A stretch of DNA of 64,000 nucleotides, taken from assembly GCA_964017045.1 (NCBI GenBank), contig OZ024809.1, positions 7,153,012 to 7,217,011 on the forward strand, given 5' to 3'. Positions 33,636-48,600 of the stretch are shown piece by piece. The notes beneath the pieces were generated by a model. That model was not told the DNA's origin, searched no databases, and saw only the letters and a program-made list of their open reading frames with translations. Numbering within the stretch: position 1 is the first letter of the stretch; each line of letters begins with the position of its first letter. The stretch comes from Omphiscola glabra. Taxonomy: Eukaryota; Mollusca; Gastropoda; Lymnaeidae. A program made the translations under genes and the position numbers.

Positions 33636-36600
33636 ATGATTAAAATGTTACGTTGTGGACTTCTCGTTTTTTTCTGGACTGTTTTAGATGTGGACTTTTC
33701 AGGTAAGAAAACCATTAACAGCTAAAATATACTTCCCCTTTGGGATTATGGAGTTAATGATGGGCTATTGATCCCTATGTTTTTTCTTCGCAATTGACCT
33801 TTTTTGTGTGTAAGGAAAGTCTTAGAGTTAATAATGGTAAACAACAACCCCCCACCCCCCCAAAAAAAAGTTTTTTCGTATAAATCATTTATAAAATTTA
33901 ATATTCAGAACTTCGGGGGGGGGGGGGGGGGGGGGGGAAGGGGGGGGGGACTGAATTTTTTTTTACCAAACGTGCATAAAAGTAACGTACTTTATAAGAA
34001 TTCCAATTTATTACACCCCCCTCCCCACCAGCCTCGCAACCACGCATTATTTTCACGTCCTCCCTCAACTATATTAATATTCTAATGACCCATCCGCTTT
34101 TACACGACAGATTTATTTCCCCATCTATTTCAGGAAAAAAAAAACCAAAGGAAATATTACGCACCAAAGGCATTTACGATATTTTTTTTAAAGAATCTCA
34201 TTTAGCGCAGTTATCGGGAATTTTATTTCGTGAAATCAGTGGCATCATATTTCCTTCATCCTCCCTTTGAAAAGCAGGAAAAACTGATGACAAATTTTTT
34301 TTTGGGGTGGGGGACTGAAAATTTAATGAAATGTGTTGTCTTGGGCAACAAGTTTGGGTGCCAAGTTTCAGCTATATAGTTTAACGGGAAGTGGGTCAAG
34401 TAGCCGTCGGAAGATTTTGCCAGCCAGCTACGAACAAAAGCAAAGTTAATTTAAAGGATTTAAAAATAGTGATTACGGAGGACTCTGTGTGAAGTTCTTG
34501 TTGAAGAAGTTAAATTGTGTCTCATTTCTGTCTGGCCATGACAAACTGAAAAAACAAAAACTATATAACAGATAATTTAAGATCTGTCTTTCAAAACGTT
34601 TGACATTTATTTTTTTATAAAGTCACGCAGAAGCTCAAAGACATTTGCAAAGAAATACAGAAGAATTTTTATATATATAAACATTCAGTGTATCTATGTA
34701 CCGCAATTAGATTTAAAAGTGGAATACTGTTTTAAAATGACTCACTTTACACATTACATAACGGAAACATACCCTTAAATAAATACATTGAAGAAAGAAT
34801 GATAACCCAACTAGTGCTAAATGCAAGCGGCAATTTATTCACACTATTAATTTTGACATAAAAGTATAGAAGTGGGTCAAGTAGACGTCCGAAGATTTTG
34901 ACAGCCAGCTACAAACAAATGCAAAGTTAATTTAAAGGATTTTAAAATATTTATTAAGGAGGCCTCAGTGTGGAGAATTTAAAAAAAATAACAATGCTAT
35001 AAACTTACAGCACTTGAATACGTTTAATAATAGAAAGGTCTTGTAACTCTTATGTGTCTCGTAGGTCTTGTATCTCTTATGTGTCTCGTAGGTCTTGTAT
35101 CTCTTATGTGTCTCGTAGGTCTTGTATCTCTCATGTGTCTCGTAGGTCTTGTATCTCTCATGTGTCTCGTAGGTCTTGTATCTCTCATGTGTCTCGTAGG
35201 TCTTGTATCTCTCATGTGTCTCGTAGGTCTTGTATCTCTCATGTGTCTCGTAGGTCTTGTATCTCTCATGTGTCTCGTAGGTCTTGTATCATAATGTACT
35301 TCCGGGGCGCTTCTCTGCAGGCGACTCGATTGCATCAGTGCATCTTTTTCAGCCTTTTTTACAGTTTTTACACTTTAGATTTAATTGTGTTTCACTCAAG
35401 TACAAATCGATCTACTAAGGATGATTTTCTTGTATGTTTTGTGTCTTTTTCTTCGCGGGAAACAGCTTTAATAGGGACTTTGGATATCAAAATAGTCAGC
35501 CTGGTATAAAAATGTCACTTCCGCCATTTTTGTAAACTTCCGCCATGTCAAAAACAAATGGCGACCAATTCACGACTAAAAGGAAGAAAGCAGGGAAGAA
35601 GGGGAGGCATTCGTTTAAAATGCGGAAACATAGGACAGCGAGACTTTCTTCCACATGTTGTTTTGGGAAACGTTAGATCACTACGTAACAGGATGGATGA
35701 CGTGGGTTGTTTCTGTAAGCATTTCTATCAATTTCGTATTAGCTCTTTAATGTGCCTGAGAGAAACATGGCTTAACGAAACGTTACCAGATTCAGCAGTG
35801 GCACTGGACAAATTTAACATTTTCCGTGCCGAAGGAACAACCGACAGCATCAAATTCAAAGGAAGGGGTTGAAATATAATAAGGTGTAATACAAAAATGG
35901 CTGCCGTCAGGGGAACACGATTAGGATTACAATGCAAGGTCGTTTGTCAAAAGTCTTCAACACATTGTGACTTCATCAAGTTTAACTATAGATGGGGGAT
36001 CAGAAACTGGTTCTGCCCCTACAAAATGAAAGTGCTGATGAGAAGAAACCCGGAGATGGGGAGATGGAGTTCACGTGCGCCTAACAGGCAGCAGTGAGGC
36101 CTCTCGACCATCTAACATCGGAGCGCCGCGAGCATGCTACCATAGCATGGAATTAGCGCTATATAAGAACTCCAATCCATCAAAAATATATATTGTTTTA
36201 ATGTCTGTTTTAATACAGTTGACTTTGTACCGCGCTTCGAGCCCTTGGGGATGAAGCGTGATTTTAAATAAATTTTATTATTATTATTATTATGTGTCTC
36301 GTAGGTCTTGTATCTCTTATGTGTCTCGTAGGTCTTGTATCTCTTATGTGTCTCGTAGGTCTTGTATCTCTCATGTGTCTTGAAGCGTTACCGGACACTG
36401 TTGACCGTCTTATTTATAGTCTAAAAAGGGGTAGGGGTGTGGGGTGGGAGAAGTTTCCAGATTCTAAATTCTAGCTTGAAGGTCAAACGAGTACTCTCTC
36501 ATTGCAGGACCCACCAGTTCGGACGGCTAATTGACGCAGTTCCCATCAACCTATCGAACTGAAACTTGGCACATAGACTCGTTCTCGATGACAATACATT

Positions 36601-39600
36601 TTTAAAAATTTTCAGAACCACTCCCCAACCTCCAAAAATCTGTTTTTCCTGGTTTTCAAGGGGAAGATGAAGGAAATAATATGATTCAACTTATTTCACG
36701 AAATAAAATTCCCAATAAATATCTTAAATGAGACTCTATTTTTAAAAAAAACGCAGCAAGTGAGTCTGGTGCGTAATATTTTTTTTTCTTCTGAAATTGT
36801 TGGTGAAATAAATCTGCTGTGTAAAAGCGGGTGGGTCATTAGAATAGTAATATAGTCCAGGGGCGTGAAAAAAAGTGCGGTGGCGAGCCTTGGGTGAGGG
36901 TTAGGGGGGGATTTCATTAATCCGGATTCTTATGCATGTTTTGTCAAATTTTCAGCCCCACCCAAATTGCTCGATATTAAATTTTATAAAAGATCTGTTT
37001 CTCATGGGTTGTTTCATTAAATTGTCAAGATCCGAGTTTTTCAAGAGTATTTAATTATGAAGTTTAAGTTAAATTATTTATATATTTAAATTAAATTTTA
37101 AAAAAACAATTATTTATTTTTAAAAATATATAGTTTTTTAAATTTGTTGAATTATTTATAAACCATATCCCTACCTTTGTCCTCCTGTAGCGGGTGCGCT
37201 TTGCGCGAGACATGGCGCCCGAACGATCTACTACCCCCCTACTCAATCGTGTTTATTTGTAATTAAGACGCACTTTGAGGATTTCATAAGAGGTGGATTT
37301 GACAAGCCGTGCACGCGCTACGGAGGTAGGCTGTACAACAACGTCACCAGCAAGCTTGCTACGGCAAACAGCGAGGATTTCATCGACTTTCTTAGAGGTT
37401 TGTATTCAGTAGTAGTATGGAGTAGGAGATTATATGGAATGGTCATTATGTGGACTGGGAGGTTGTATGGAATGGTCATTATCTGGACTGGGAGGTTGTA
37501 TGGAATGGTCATTATATGGACTGGGAGGCTGTATTGAATGGTCATTATATGGACTGGGAGGTTGTATGGAATGGTCATTATCTGGACTGGGAGGTTGTAT
37601 GGAATGGTCATTATCTGGACTGGGAGGCTGTATTGAATGGTCATTATATGGACTGGGAGGTTGTATGGAATGGTCATTATCTGGACTTGGAGGCTGTATG
37701 GAATCAGTAAAAAGTAATTGACACAGTCGTATGGACATATTGTTAGACGCTTTACTATACGAATGTTTCAGTTGGATGAAATCAGTAAAGACTCATATAC
37801 ACATAGTCTTAGTCTCAATATCATTTGATTTTTGTAGCTTCATAACTTCAACAAGTTAAAAAAAATTTGTTAGTAAACATTTTTCTCTGTACGTTACATG
37901 TTGAATTTTGGAATAGTTTTCGATAGCAGCGTTTCCCAAATGCCAAGTCGCGAACCGGTACCAGGCCATGCACGTAGGAAAATTTTCGAATTGCCGAAAG
38001 AAGAAGAAGAAGAAAAATAGTGAAAAATCTAGGTTAGAATACCGTGACGTAATCAGTAATGCATTACTAGTACATTTCATGTCTATACATTCTTGTATGA
38101 GTAAATGCTTTATGGTAGTACTAGATATAGCCCGCCAAACATCGGCGACAGCAATGCGTGAAATTTCAATCTACTAAAGTTACTTGACAAAACATGAACT
38201 CAAGTAACGCACATTTAAGTATCCCAAATTCTACACCCCTTCCCCATGATACGTCACTGCACACTTTCTATTTCACGCCCATGAACTATATTAAATATTA
38301 TGATGTCCAAACCACTTTTAAACCGAATATTTCTTACATCATATTTAAATTGAGACGTTTTCATGTGCATTTTCCGAAAAGAAAATATTACGTGCCGAAC
38401 ACCGTTGTGCTATATAAAAAAAAAAAGCATTTTAGTTTTTGGGAATTATATTTTGCACGCTAGTGAACTCATTATTAAACCATACTTTTTTTCAAACAAA
38501 TAGAATTATTTGTAATATACTTTCAATGCCAAATACGCTGATCAGGAAGCAGTCCATTAGGAAGCAGTCCACGAGTCACAACAGAAGCTTTATATAAGTA
38601 GAATATATGACCCGATGTTGGTTACCGGAAATTTGATCGAAATAAATTTCGTCGACAGAAAATTGATCGAACGGAAATTTGGTCGAATCTTTTTTTCAGT
38701 TCACACGTTAAAATTTTCGTCAAATTTCTTTCTGAACGCACTATAGCCTACTTTATAGTAGAACAAAATAATGCGGTTAAAAAGAAATTTGACGCAAAAT
38801 GTAAACAATTAAATAAAAAATACAGATAAATGCGAACGGGAAGTAATACCTCGGCTTGTAATCGGCAAATTTTGAAACATTGAGATATTTATAATCGAAC
38901 AATGTAAGTTTCTAAGAAAAATAACCTTAACTATACGTATCATCAAATATATCGAGCGTAGCGATATTTCCTAGATTCCACTATTTGTAATCGGTTAATG
39001 ACACCAGATGCTAATATTCATTTAAAATTGTTTTAAAAAATGACAATTTGGTATAAAAAAGATTTTGTTTTATTGTTGTAAATATTTTTGCTCGGGGGGG
39101 GGGGGGGGGGGAGGGGGAAGGGGGGGCGGTGATATAGCTGAAAGAAACCCTGATAGGGGGCCACTGAAGTGAATGAAGTTATGGAGCGACGAGATCACGT
39201 TGCTTTGCCTTTAGAACTATGAAATTGATATTCGTACCCGGGTACCAGAAGTGAGAGGTTGGTATTAAAAAAACTATTTAAAATAGTATTGTTGGGTTTG
39301 TAAAACAAAATGAGGCATCAAATGAAAGAAATTTGAATGGACTATATGTTTGTAAACTTAATTCTTCGGTTTAACTAAAATAAACTACCACGTGACGTCA
39401 TCATCATCGCTTGAGACGTATGCTTAAAGAAGGTATTGTTTTCAGGCTTCATGAAGTATTCGTCCATTGATGTAGTGCTCGTGCAACTGAATAAATCGGT
39501 TCCAGCATTTTCAGAAGCGCTCAAAGAGTACAGAGACCAGCATGATAGAGGGCGGGTAAGTAAATTTATTTTGAAATTAGCCGTTCATTGATTGTAGTCC

Positions 39601-42600
39601 GTTGAAATAAGAAGATATCCTGCGCTGTTTTGAAACGGAGACTGGGTAGCAGAGGCACTAAGTGGCGGGGGGTCAGCAAGTAAATTTCACATGGGCGAGA
39701 ACATTTTATGTACTGTAATAAAAGAGAAATAAAAAGGATGAAGAGGAAATATGAGATAAAGTTGCTTCAACTGAGAGCTAACTATTTTAAGAATGACAGG
39801 GAACAGTGCACCTTCAATATTTAATTTTTTATTACAACATTTAAAATTAAGAAAAAGAAATAAAATTTAACCCCCCACCCTTTTTTTCAAAAAAAAAAAA
39901 AAAAGAAAAATTACGTCAGAAATTTTTCAATTATTAAAGTTTTTGCATTGTATTACATTTATAATGATCCTGTTTGCTCTTTTAAAAAACTGCCAATACA
40001 ACTATATTCACACTTTTTACTTCCCTTTTTTTCCTAGGTTCATTGTATAAATAGATAATATTAATTTTTTTATGAGAATTAAATGTCTTTGCAAACCTAC
40101 GTACACTTGGTACTTGTTTGATTGAATGTCGTTAGTAATCAAATGTAGTTATTCCTTTCAATTATTGACTCTTAAATTTCTTTACCCTTGAAAATAGACA
40201 CAATTACAGTGAAGCAATTTTTTTTACTGCAATACGTGAGAGGAAAGTTACCATTGTTTATTAATATGGAAGTAAAATAAAAGTAGTTGTTCGACTTTGG
40301 CAAGCAAACTGAACAAGACTTTATAAGAAGCAGATCACTTAGCTGGTGGTGACTCCTAGTTTGTATGGTGGTGAGCACTCCGCTGGTGGTGACTCCTAGT
40401 TTGTATGGTGGTGAGCACTCCACTGGTGGTGACTCCTAGTTTGTCTTGAAATTATCTTCCGCAAGCAACCTTTCATTCGTGTTTTGACGTCCTATAAATT
40501 CGGATTTTCCGTGCTGTGCTTTTCCTTTGGGCGGGAGCGATATTTCTTCCTGAAACGGTGAGTCTGACCGCCAGTTTGTGCGAACCAAAGCAACTCGTTT
40601 CCTATGAGTCCAGGTCAATGTCAATGGATTTGAAGGAACCTTTAAGGCAATCTTTAAAAAGTTTTTTTCTGCCACAAAAAAAAAGCTGAGCTCTTCTACA
40701 TAGATACTACACAGTGGCGTAGCGAGCTTAACTCGCGTCCGGGGCACAATACCTTTTTAGCTCCCCCCCCCTATTTGAAAACCATACAAAATTATATGCA
40801 AAATATACCATTTGGCGCCCCTTTGTGAGTAGCGCCCGGGGCATAATGCCCCCCCCCCTTGCCCCCCCCTCTCTACGCCACTGATACTACACCGTACATA
40901 CATAATCATTTTTTTCTATTTTTGTTGTTGTATGGCATGCTCGTAAGCATTTCAAAAACATCTGGTTATTGCTTTTTAGTGTGTTTTGTCTTTGTCTTTT
41001 ATGGGGGGGGGGGGGGGGGGTTGCATGTTGTCGAGTAGGGGAGTTCATTAGTAATTAATGGGATTGAATGTTATGTTTATGACGTGCGGTGTGTGTTAGA
41101 GAGTTTTAATTGGTTAATGAACGCTCTTCCCGCGCTTGACTCAGTGACGTATTTTTATGCTAATTGTGACGTATTGCATAGACATTATTGTGACTAGGGG
41201 TCGCAATCCGGGATACCGAATTTCGAAAATACCGGAATACCGGACCATAATTGATGCTCGAAAAAAAATGGGATTTGATTTATGAAAACCGGGATTTTCG
41301 GTAACCCCGGGATTTCATTTTCAATTTTAAAAAAAAATGGTTTTACTTAGTTTACACGTCGTAGTTAAAGCAAGGCATGTCAATAATTTATGAGATGTGC
41401 AAATCCATCACACCATGTGTCTCAAGTTCAAAGAGAGCCGACTGACGGGCTAGATGTGTGTACTCTTATTTATCAAGAACCATGACGTTGTGATTAGTTT
41501 TGTTTTTACATCAGGCGTGCGTAGTGTGTAAGTGGAGACGAGTCACGACGTGAAGGTATAGGATTGGTAAGTAAATGTTTTCATACTATTGACAAATAAG
41601 TCATTGGTATGATCGAATGAAGATCGAATTTTGACTTCCATTAAGAGTTTGTATGGAAATAATAACACGTTGCACTCAAATCACGGGGTCAACTTTTAAT
41701 TAATTTTTTTTTTTTTTTTTGGGTTGCTTGATTTCTTTTAATTATGCCAAAAAACTAAACATAAAAAATATGAGTAAATCCGTATTTTGATAATCCAACG
41801 CCTTAAGTTTAAGACACAGAAAAAAGTATGTTACTTCTATTTTGTGATAACATTATTAATAATTTACATTCAACTCATAACTGATTTACGAGTTATTTTG
41901 TCTCATGCTGAATTTCCCAGTTTGTCTGTAACGTACCTAGCCAAACATTTACATGACAATTTAGACATTAAAATTTTTTTTTTACACGTCAAGCCAATTC
42001 GATGGAATTAATACCTTTTTGTTAATGATTTCTTTTCCCAGGTTGGTAGAAAAAAATGGGGGACCCTGAAAAAATAATAAGACATCAGTTTTGCATTATT
42101 TCTTGAAAACTATGGACAATATCTCAGCTAAACGTATTAAATGTTACAAGATACTTAACACTGCCGCTTAAGAGACAATTGGCAATTGAAATACAAAAGA
42201 AACTTCAGGCTTAGGATAATACTTCCAGACCAACGGATGGAGACATTGATGCATTGGTAAAAAATAGAAATGGCTCTATTTGAGAATGGCTGTTCAAGAG
42301 GAAAGTATCTAGAAATTGCTTATGATAGCCTAAGGTCTATTCCTCCGACCAGTGTGGAGTCTGCGCGAGTGTTCTCTTCATCGGGTTACTTTTGTAACCA
42401 TTTTCGGTCAAAGTTAAGTGACCAAACATTAGACACGTTGTCATTTTACAATTTCATTATTTACATTTGACCAAAGATTTTAAACAACACAAATTATTTT
42501 AATATTTGATTTATAAAACTATTTAACTTAAAAAGTTAAGAATATTATTTTCGTTCGTTTGATTAAAGTCTGAAGATAATCATTTGTGTTATTGTTACAA

Positions 42601-45600
42601 GCTTATTAAAAATCAAAATGTGAATTTATTTTCTGAATGTTTTTATTTCATTGATAAAACCTCACCTCTAATCTTGAATCTCGACTAAAATTTCTCTAAA
42701 TACCGAAAATATCGAAAATACCGGGATTCCGGTATTCGTAAACTTCAATATTGAAAATACCGGTTTTGGCAAAAGGGACCAGTTTTGTGACCCCTAATTG
42801 TGACGTAAGTTTTAGTCGTGCGGCAGTCTTGAGTAGAGCTCTGTGGAAGTAAGATGTGTTTCTGTTATGTCTGATAACGTGCTGCGCTATATGCATGTGT
42901 CTATTGAAGTTACAGCCTGTATTTATAATTAGTTATTAAAGTTATAATTATTATGAAAAGTTTATTCAGTGATATTAAGAATAGTAAGACGTATTACAAC
43001 GTGTTGTGGGAACTTGACGAATTACTCAATCCAGAAGGACTAGAAGAGTTGACACATGTAGAGAAAGTCAGCTGGTTGTACATTAACATTTCACTGTCAT
43101 TTTGGTTTTGAGGGTTTAAGTGGCGTCAACCGGATGTAATGAAATTTATGTGGATTCATGGCAACAAGAACGCTTGAATCTGAATCAACCATTTCCGTGA
43201 AAAATTTAAGCCTGTCTCACTTAGTCTCTCATCCATCACACAGCCCTATCGTGGGAGGTATTTCGACGATGGAGTCATCCTCGTCACAGACACAGGCTGG
43301 GAGAGTGTCTATCACAAATATTTTGGATACGTCATCTGTCAAACGGAACCCGGACTGCCTGGTAAATAAATTCTTAAATACGTTTCCTTAACAGTTAAAA
43401 CAAAAGAATTTTTTTTTCAATTACAAAAAAAGATGAATTAAAACGCCTGCACTAAAACCAGCCACGTTTGGGCCCTTACTGTCAGCCCCCCCCCCCCCCC
43501 CCACCGATGAAAGCCCCCAGGATAACCCGCAAGTTCTGGGCCCTTACTGTAAGCCCCCACCTATGAGAGCCCCTAGTATAACCCGCCACGTCTGGGCCCT
43601 TACTGTCAGCCCCCACCTTTGAGAGCCCCCCCCCTATTTTATATTTCAATTGTTGGCCACCAATTTTTGGCCCACACTATTGTAGCCTCCTCTACTTTGA
43701 CCCTCACTATGTTCCCCCCACCCCGCGTTATAAACTATCCCACTGTTATTCCCCTCCCCTGCACACTATACAAGAATAACAATGGCCTTCATACATATTA
43801 GTTTTATAAAAATTAAATAAATGTAGACAGGTACTGGCGTTGAGAGGTCAGCATTTCTGATCACCGAAACAGTAAGGATGTCCACACCTGTGGGGAAAAA
43901 GTTAAATCTTGGGAGGGTGTCCATTCGACAATAGCTACCTCCTTTTAAAACAGCGATTCTCAAACATGGGGTCGCGAACACATATTTATGAAGTAGCAAC
44001 AAAAATAATGTTATGTTTGGGGGGTCACCACAACGTCAGGAACTGTATTAAAGGGTCGCAACATTAGGAATGTTGAGAACCACTGCTGTAAAAGAAATGG
44101 TAATAGTAATAATTTAAAAGAAAAAATAACAAGCCCCTCCCCCCCCCCCCCCATTTAAACTATTGAGTCTAATGGCATACACAATTATCCTCAGACCCAC
44201 CATCCTGTCCAAAAGGTGCAGCTGTAACGATCCACACAAAGGACTCTCTCACTCTCCACTGGGAGCCAGGATTCACAGAGGGTCTCAACCAGTCATTCGT
44301 TATTAAATTTCAAGCATGCCAGGGCGTTACACCGGCACGATGCCTCCCCGATGACGTGACCGAAATTCAACAGAATGTTAACTTCGGAAAAATGAATTAC
44401 ACGTTCACCCTGACCGACCCAAAGCCGCGCACAGATTACACCTTCACGGTGGATGCTAAAAATCCCACGGGAACGTCTGCAAACTGCACTGTCAACAAAA
44501 TCACTGTAACCACCGGAAATGATGGATTTATCGTGGACACAGTGGCTCCAGCGGCCGCATTGACTAAGATTCTGAATGGTAAAGTGCTATTAAATTTTTT
44601 ACTAGAGTGACATATTGAATATTATTATTACGATTCCAATCTTTATCTTTTACATTCGTGAGTCTGAAAAAGCAAATATTATCACCTTCCAAATGCAGTC
44701 AATGGAAGATATTTTCGAATCTGTTTTGCTGTATATAGATATATACTTGCCAATATACCCGGAGTTTCCCGGGATTGGATTCGAAAAAAACATTAACAAC
44801 TTCTAAAACATTGCGAACTAACATGTAAATTAAGGCCCCACAAAAACGCATTACTAAAGGGGGAAAAAGGGAGATTTTTAAATATTATTTTTACTATAAT
44901 AATCATATTTATAATGAGAGAAATAGGTGGAAGACTGAAGGAATAAGAAAATAAAAAGGGTAGAGAAAATCCCCACAAAGGCCAAGAACTTCAATAACAG
45001 AAAGTGAACGTTTCGACCAAAAGGATCTCGACAGCAAAAACAGTTCGAGACAGAGACAAAGACTCTTAGCTTGTTGTATAGATATGTATTCTACAGGACA
45101 GAGACAAAGACTCTTAGCTTGTTGTATAGATATGTAGTCTACAGGACAGAGACAAAGACTCTTAGATTGTTGTATAGATATGTAGTCTACAGGACAGAGA
45201 CAAAGACTCTTAGCTTGTTGTATAGATATGTAGTCTACAGGACAGAGACAAAGACTCTTAGCTTGCTGTATAGATATGTAGTATACAGGACAGAGACAAA
45301 GACTCTTAGCTTGTTGTATAGATATGTAGTCTACAGGACAGAGTCAAACACTCTTAGCTTGCTGTATATAAAATATGTAGTCTACAGCAGTGCTTCTCAA
45401 ACTTTTTAGTATGGCGGACCGGCAGGAATTTTTCCATTGCACCAGGGACCGGTGCACTATTTGTCTTGTACTGACGCGGTAGCGAAATGAGTTTTCTTGA
45501 AAACTTCTGCGGACCGGCGGATGATGGCCCACGGACCGGCACCGGTCCGCGGACCACCACTTTGAGTAGCACTGGTCTACAGGACAGAGTCAAACACTCT

Positions 45601-48600
45601 TAGCTTGCTGTATAGAAAATATGTAGTCTACAGGACAGAGACAAACTCTCTTAGCTTGTTGTATAGATATGTAGTCTACAGGACAGAGACAAAGACTCTT
45701 AGCTTGCTGTATAGATATGTAGTCTACAGGACAGAGACAAACTCTCTTAGATTGTAGTATAGATATGTAGTCTACAGGACAGAGACAACGACTCTTAGCT
45801 TGCTGTATAGAAAATATTTAGTCCACAGGAAACAGTAGACATATTCAACTAAGGAAGTGAACCATTAATTTGCTATTTATCTGAAGGAAGATAGGAAATG
45901 TGTGAAACAAGATTTAGGAAACAAGATATGGGAAAACCTGGAATAAGGAAGTAACAAAACAACGAACGTGATGTTGGTGGCGTAGATATAGTAAGTGTCA
46001 CCCGGTGCGGTAAACTCATGGTGTCACCACCCCCACTCCCCCGACTTCCACAAGGGATTACTAGGTGTTAAAATAAGTCCACAGTATAAACACCGACAAA
46101 AACAAAAACAAATTAATTGAAGGCCAGGAGTTAATCTATTTAAGAACTGTAACAGAGTTAATTGAAGGCCAGGAGTTAATCTATTTAAGAACTGTAACAG
46201 AGTTAATTGAAGGCCAGGAGTTAATCTATTTAAGAACTGTAACAGAGTTAATTGAAGGCCAGGAGTTAATCTATTTAAGAACTGTAACAGAGTTAATTGA
46301 AGGCCAGGAGTTAATCTATTTAAGAACTGTAACAGAGTTAATTGAAGGCCAGGAGTTAATCTATTTAAGAACTGTAACAGAGTTCATTGAAGGCCAGGAG
46401 TTAATCTATTTAAGAACTGTAACAGAGTTACATTATAGTTATTTTTTACATCAAATTTACTTTATTTACAATTTTCCTTTCCTTTTAACCTGCAAACCTG
46501 CCAATCACTTTATCAAAATCAATATCTTTCATTGTATCTCAGTACCAGCTGCCTTTATGTGGTGTCTTCTAACCCTTGTGGGGTGTAATGGTGGGTAGTT
46601 TGTGAGGAGTTATGGTGGGGAGTTTTGTGAGGTGCTATTGTGGGGAGTTATGGTGGGGTTTTGTGAGGTGTTATGGTGGGGAGTTTGTGAGGTGTTATGG
46701 TGGGGAGTTTGTGGGGTGCTATGGTGGGGAGTTTGTGAGGTGCTATTGTGGGGAGTTATGGTGGGGAGTTTGTGAGGTGCTATTGTGGGGTGCTATGGTG
46801 GGGAGTTTGTGAGGTGCTATTGTGGGGAGTTATGGTAGGGAGTTTGTGAGATGTTATGGTGGGGAGTTTGTGAGGTGTTATGGTGGGGAGTTTGTGAGAT
46901 GTTATGGTGGGGAGTTTCTGAGATGTTATGGTGGGGAGTTTGTGAGATGTTATGGTGGTGAGTTTGTGAGATGTTATGGTGGGGAGTTTGTGAGGTGTTA
47001 TGGTGTGGAGTTTGTGAGGTGTTTTGGTGGGGAGTTTGTGAGGTGTTATGGTGGGGAGTTTGTGAGGTGCTATGGTGGGGAGTTTGTGAGGTGCTATTGT
47101 AGGGAGTTATGGTGGGGAGTTTGTGAGGTGCTATGGTGGGGAGTTTGTGAGGTGCTATTGTGCGGAGTTATGGTAGGGAGTTTGTGAGATGTTATGGTGG
47201 GGAGTTTGTGAGGTGTTATGGTGGGGAGTTTGTGAGATGTTATGGTGGGGAGTTTCTGAGATGTTATGGTGGGGAGTTTGTGAGATGTTATGGTGGGGAG
47301 TTTGTGAGATGTTATGGTGGGGAGTTTGTGAGGTGTTATGGTGGGGAGTTTGTGAGGTGTTTTGGTGGGGAGTTTGTGAGGTGTTATGGTGGGGAGTTTG
47401 TGGGGTGCTATGGTGGGGAGTTTGTGAGGTGCTATGGTGGGGAGTTTGTGAGGTGCTATTGTGGGGAGTTATGGTGGGGAGTTTGTGAGGTGCTATGGTG
47501 GGGAGTTTGTGAGGTGCTATTGTGGGGAGTTATGGTGGGGAGTTTGTGAGGTGCTATTGTGGGGTGCTATGGTGGGGAGTTTGTGAGGTGCTATTGTGGG
47601 GAGTTATGGTAGGGAGTTTGTGAGATGTTATGGTGGGGAGTTTGTGAGGTGTTATGGTGGGGAGTTTGTGAGATGTTATGGTGGGGAGTTTGTGAGATGT
47701 TATGGTGGGGAGTTTGTGAGGTGTTATGGTGGGGAGTTTGTGAGGTGTTTTGGTGGTGAGTTTGTGAGGTGTTATGGTGGGGAGTTTGTGGGGTGCTATG
47801 GTGGGGAGTTATGGTGGGGAGTTTGTGAGGTGCTATGGTGGGGAGTTTGTGAGGTGCTATTGTGGGGAGTTATGGTGGGGAGTTTGTGGGGTGTTATGGT
47901 GGGGAGTTTGTGAGATGTTATGGTGGGGAGTTTGTGAGGTGTTATGGTGGGGAGTTTGTGAGGTTTTATTGTGGGGAGTTTGTGAGGTGTTATGGTGGGG
48001 AGTTTGTGGGGTGCTATGGTGGGGAGTTATGGTGGGGAGTTTGTGAGGTGCTATGGTGGGGAGTTTGTGAGGTGCTATTGTGGGGAGTTATGGTGGGGAG
48101 TTTATGGGGTGTTATGGTGGGGAGTTTGTGAGATGATATGGTGGGGAGTTTGTGAGGTGTTATGGTGGGGAGTTTGTGAGGTTTTATTGTGGGGAGTTTG
48201 TGAGGTGTTATGGTGGGGAGTTTGTGGGGTGCTATGGTGGGGAGTTTGTGAGGTGCTATTGTGGGGAGTTATGGTGGGGAGTTTGTGAGGTGTTATGGTG
48301 GGGAGTTTGTGAGGTGTTATTGTGGGGAGTTATGGTGGGGAGTTTGTGGGGTGCTATGGTGGGGAGTTTGTGAGGTGTTATGGTGGGGAGTTTGTGAGGT
48401 GTTATGGTGGGGAGTTTGTGAGGTGTTATGGTGGGGAGTTTGTGAGGTGTTATGGTGGGGAGTTTGTGAGGTGTTATGGTGGGGAGTTTGTGAGGTGTTA
48501 TGATGGGGAGTTTATGGGGTGTTATGGTGGGGAGTTTGTGGGGTGCTATGGTGGGGAGTTTGTGAGGTGTTATTGTGGGGAGTTTGTGAGGTGTTATGGT

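Noticed and set aside
42953..43111. An extra receptor exon (MKSLFSDIKNSKTYYNV...)
   Set aside because: It ends in TGA and has no donor in frame; the flanking exons already join in phase 0.
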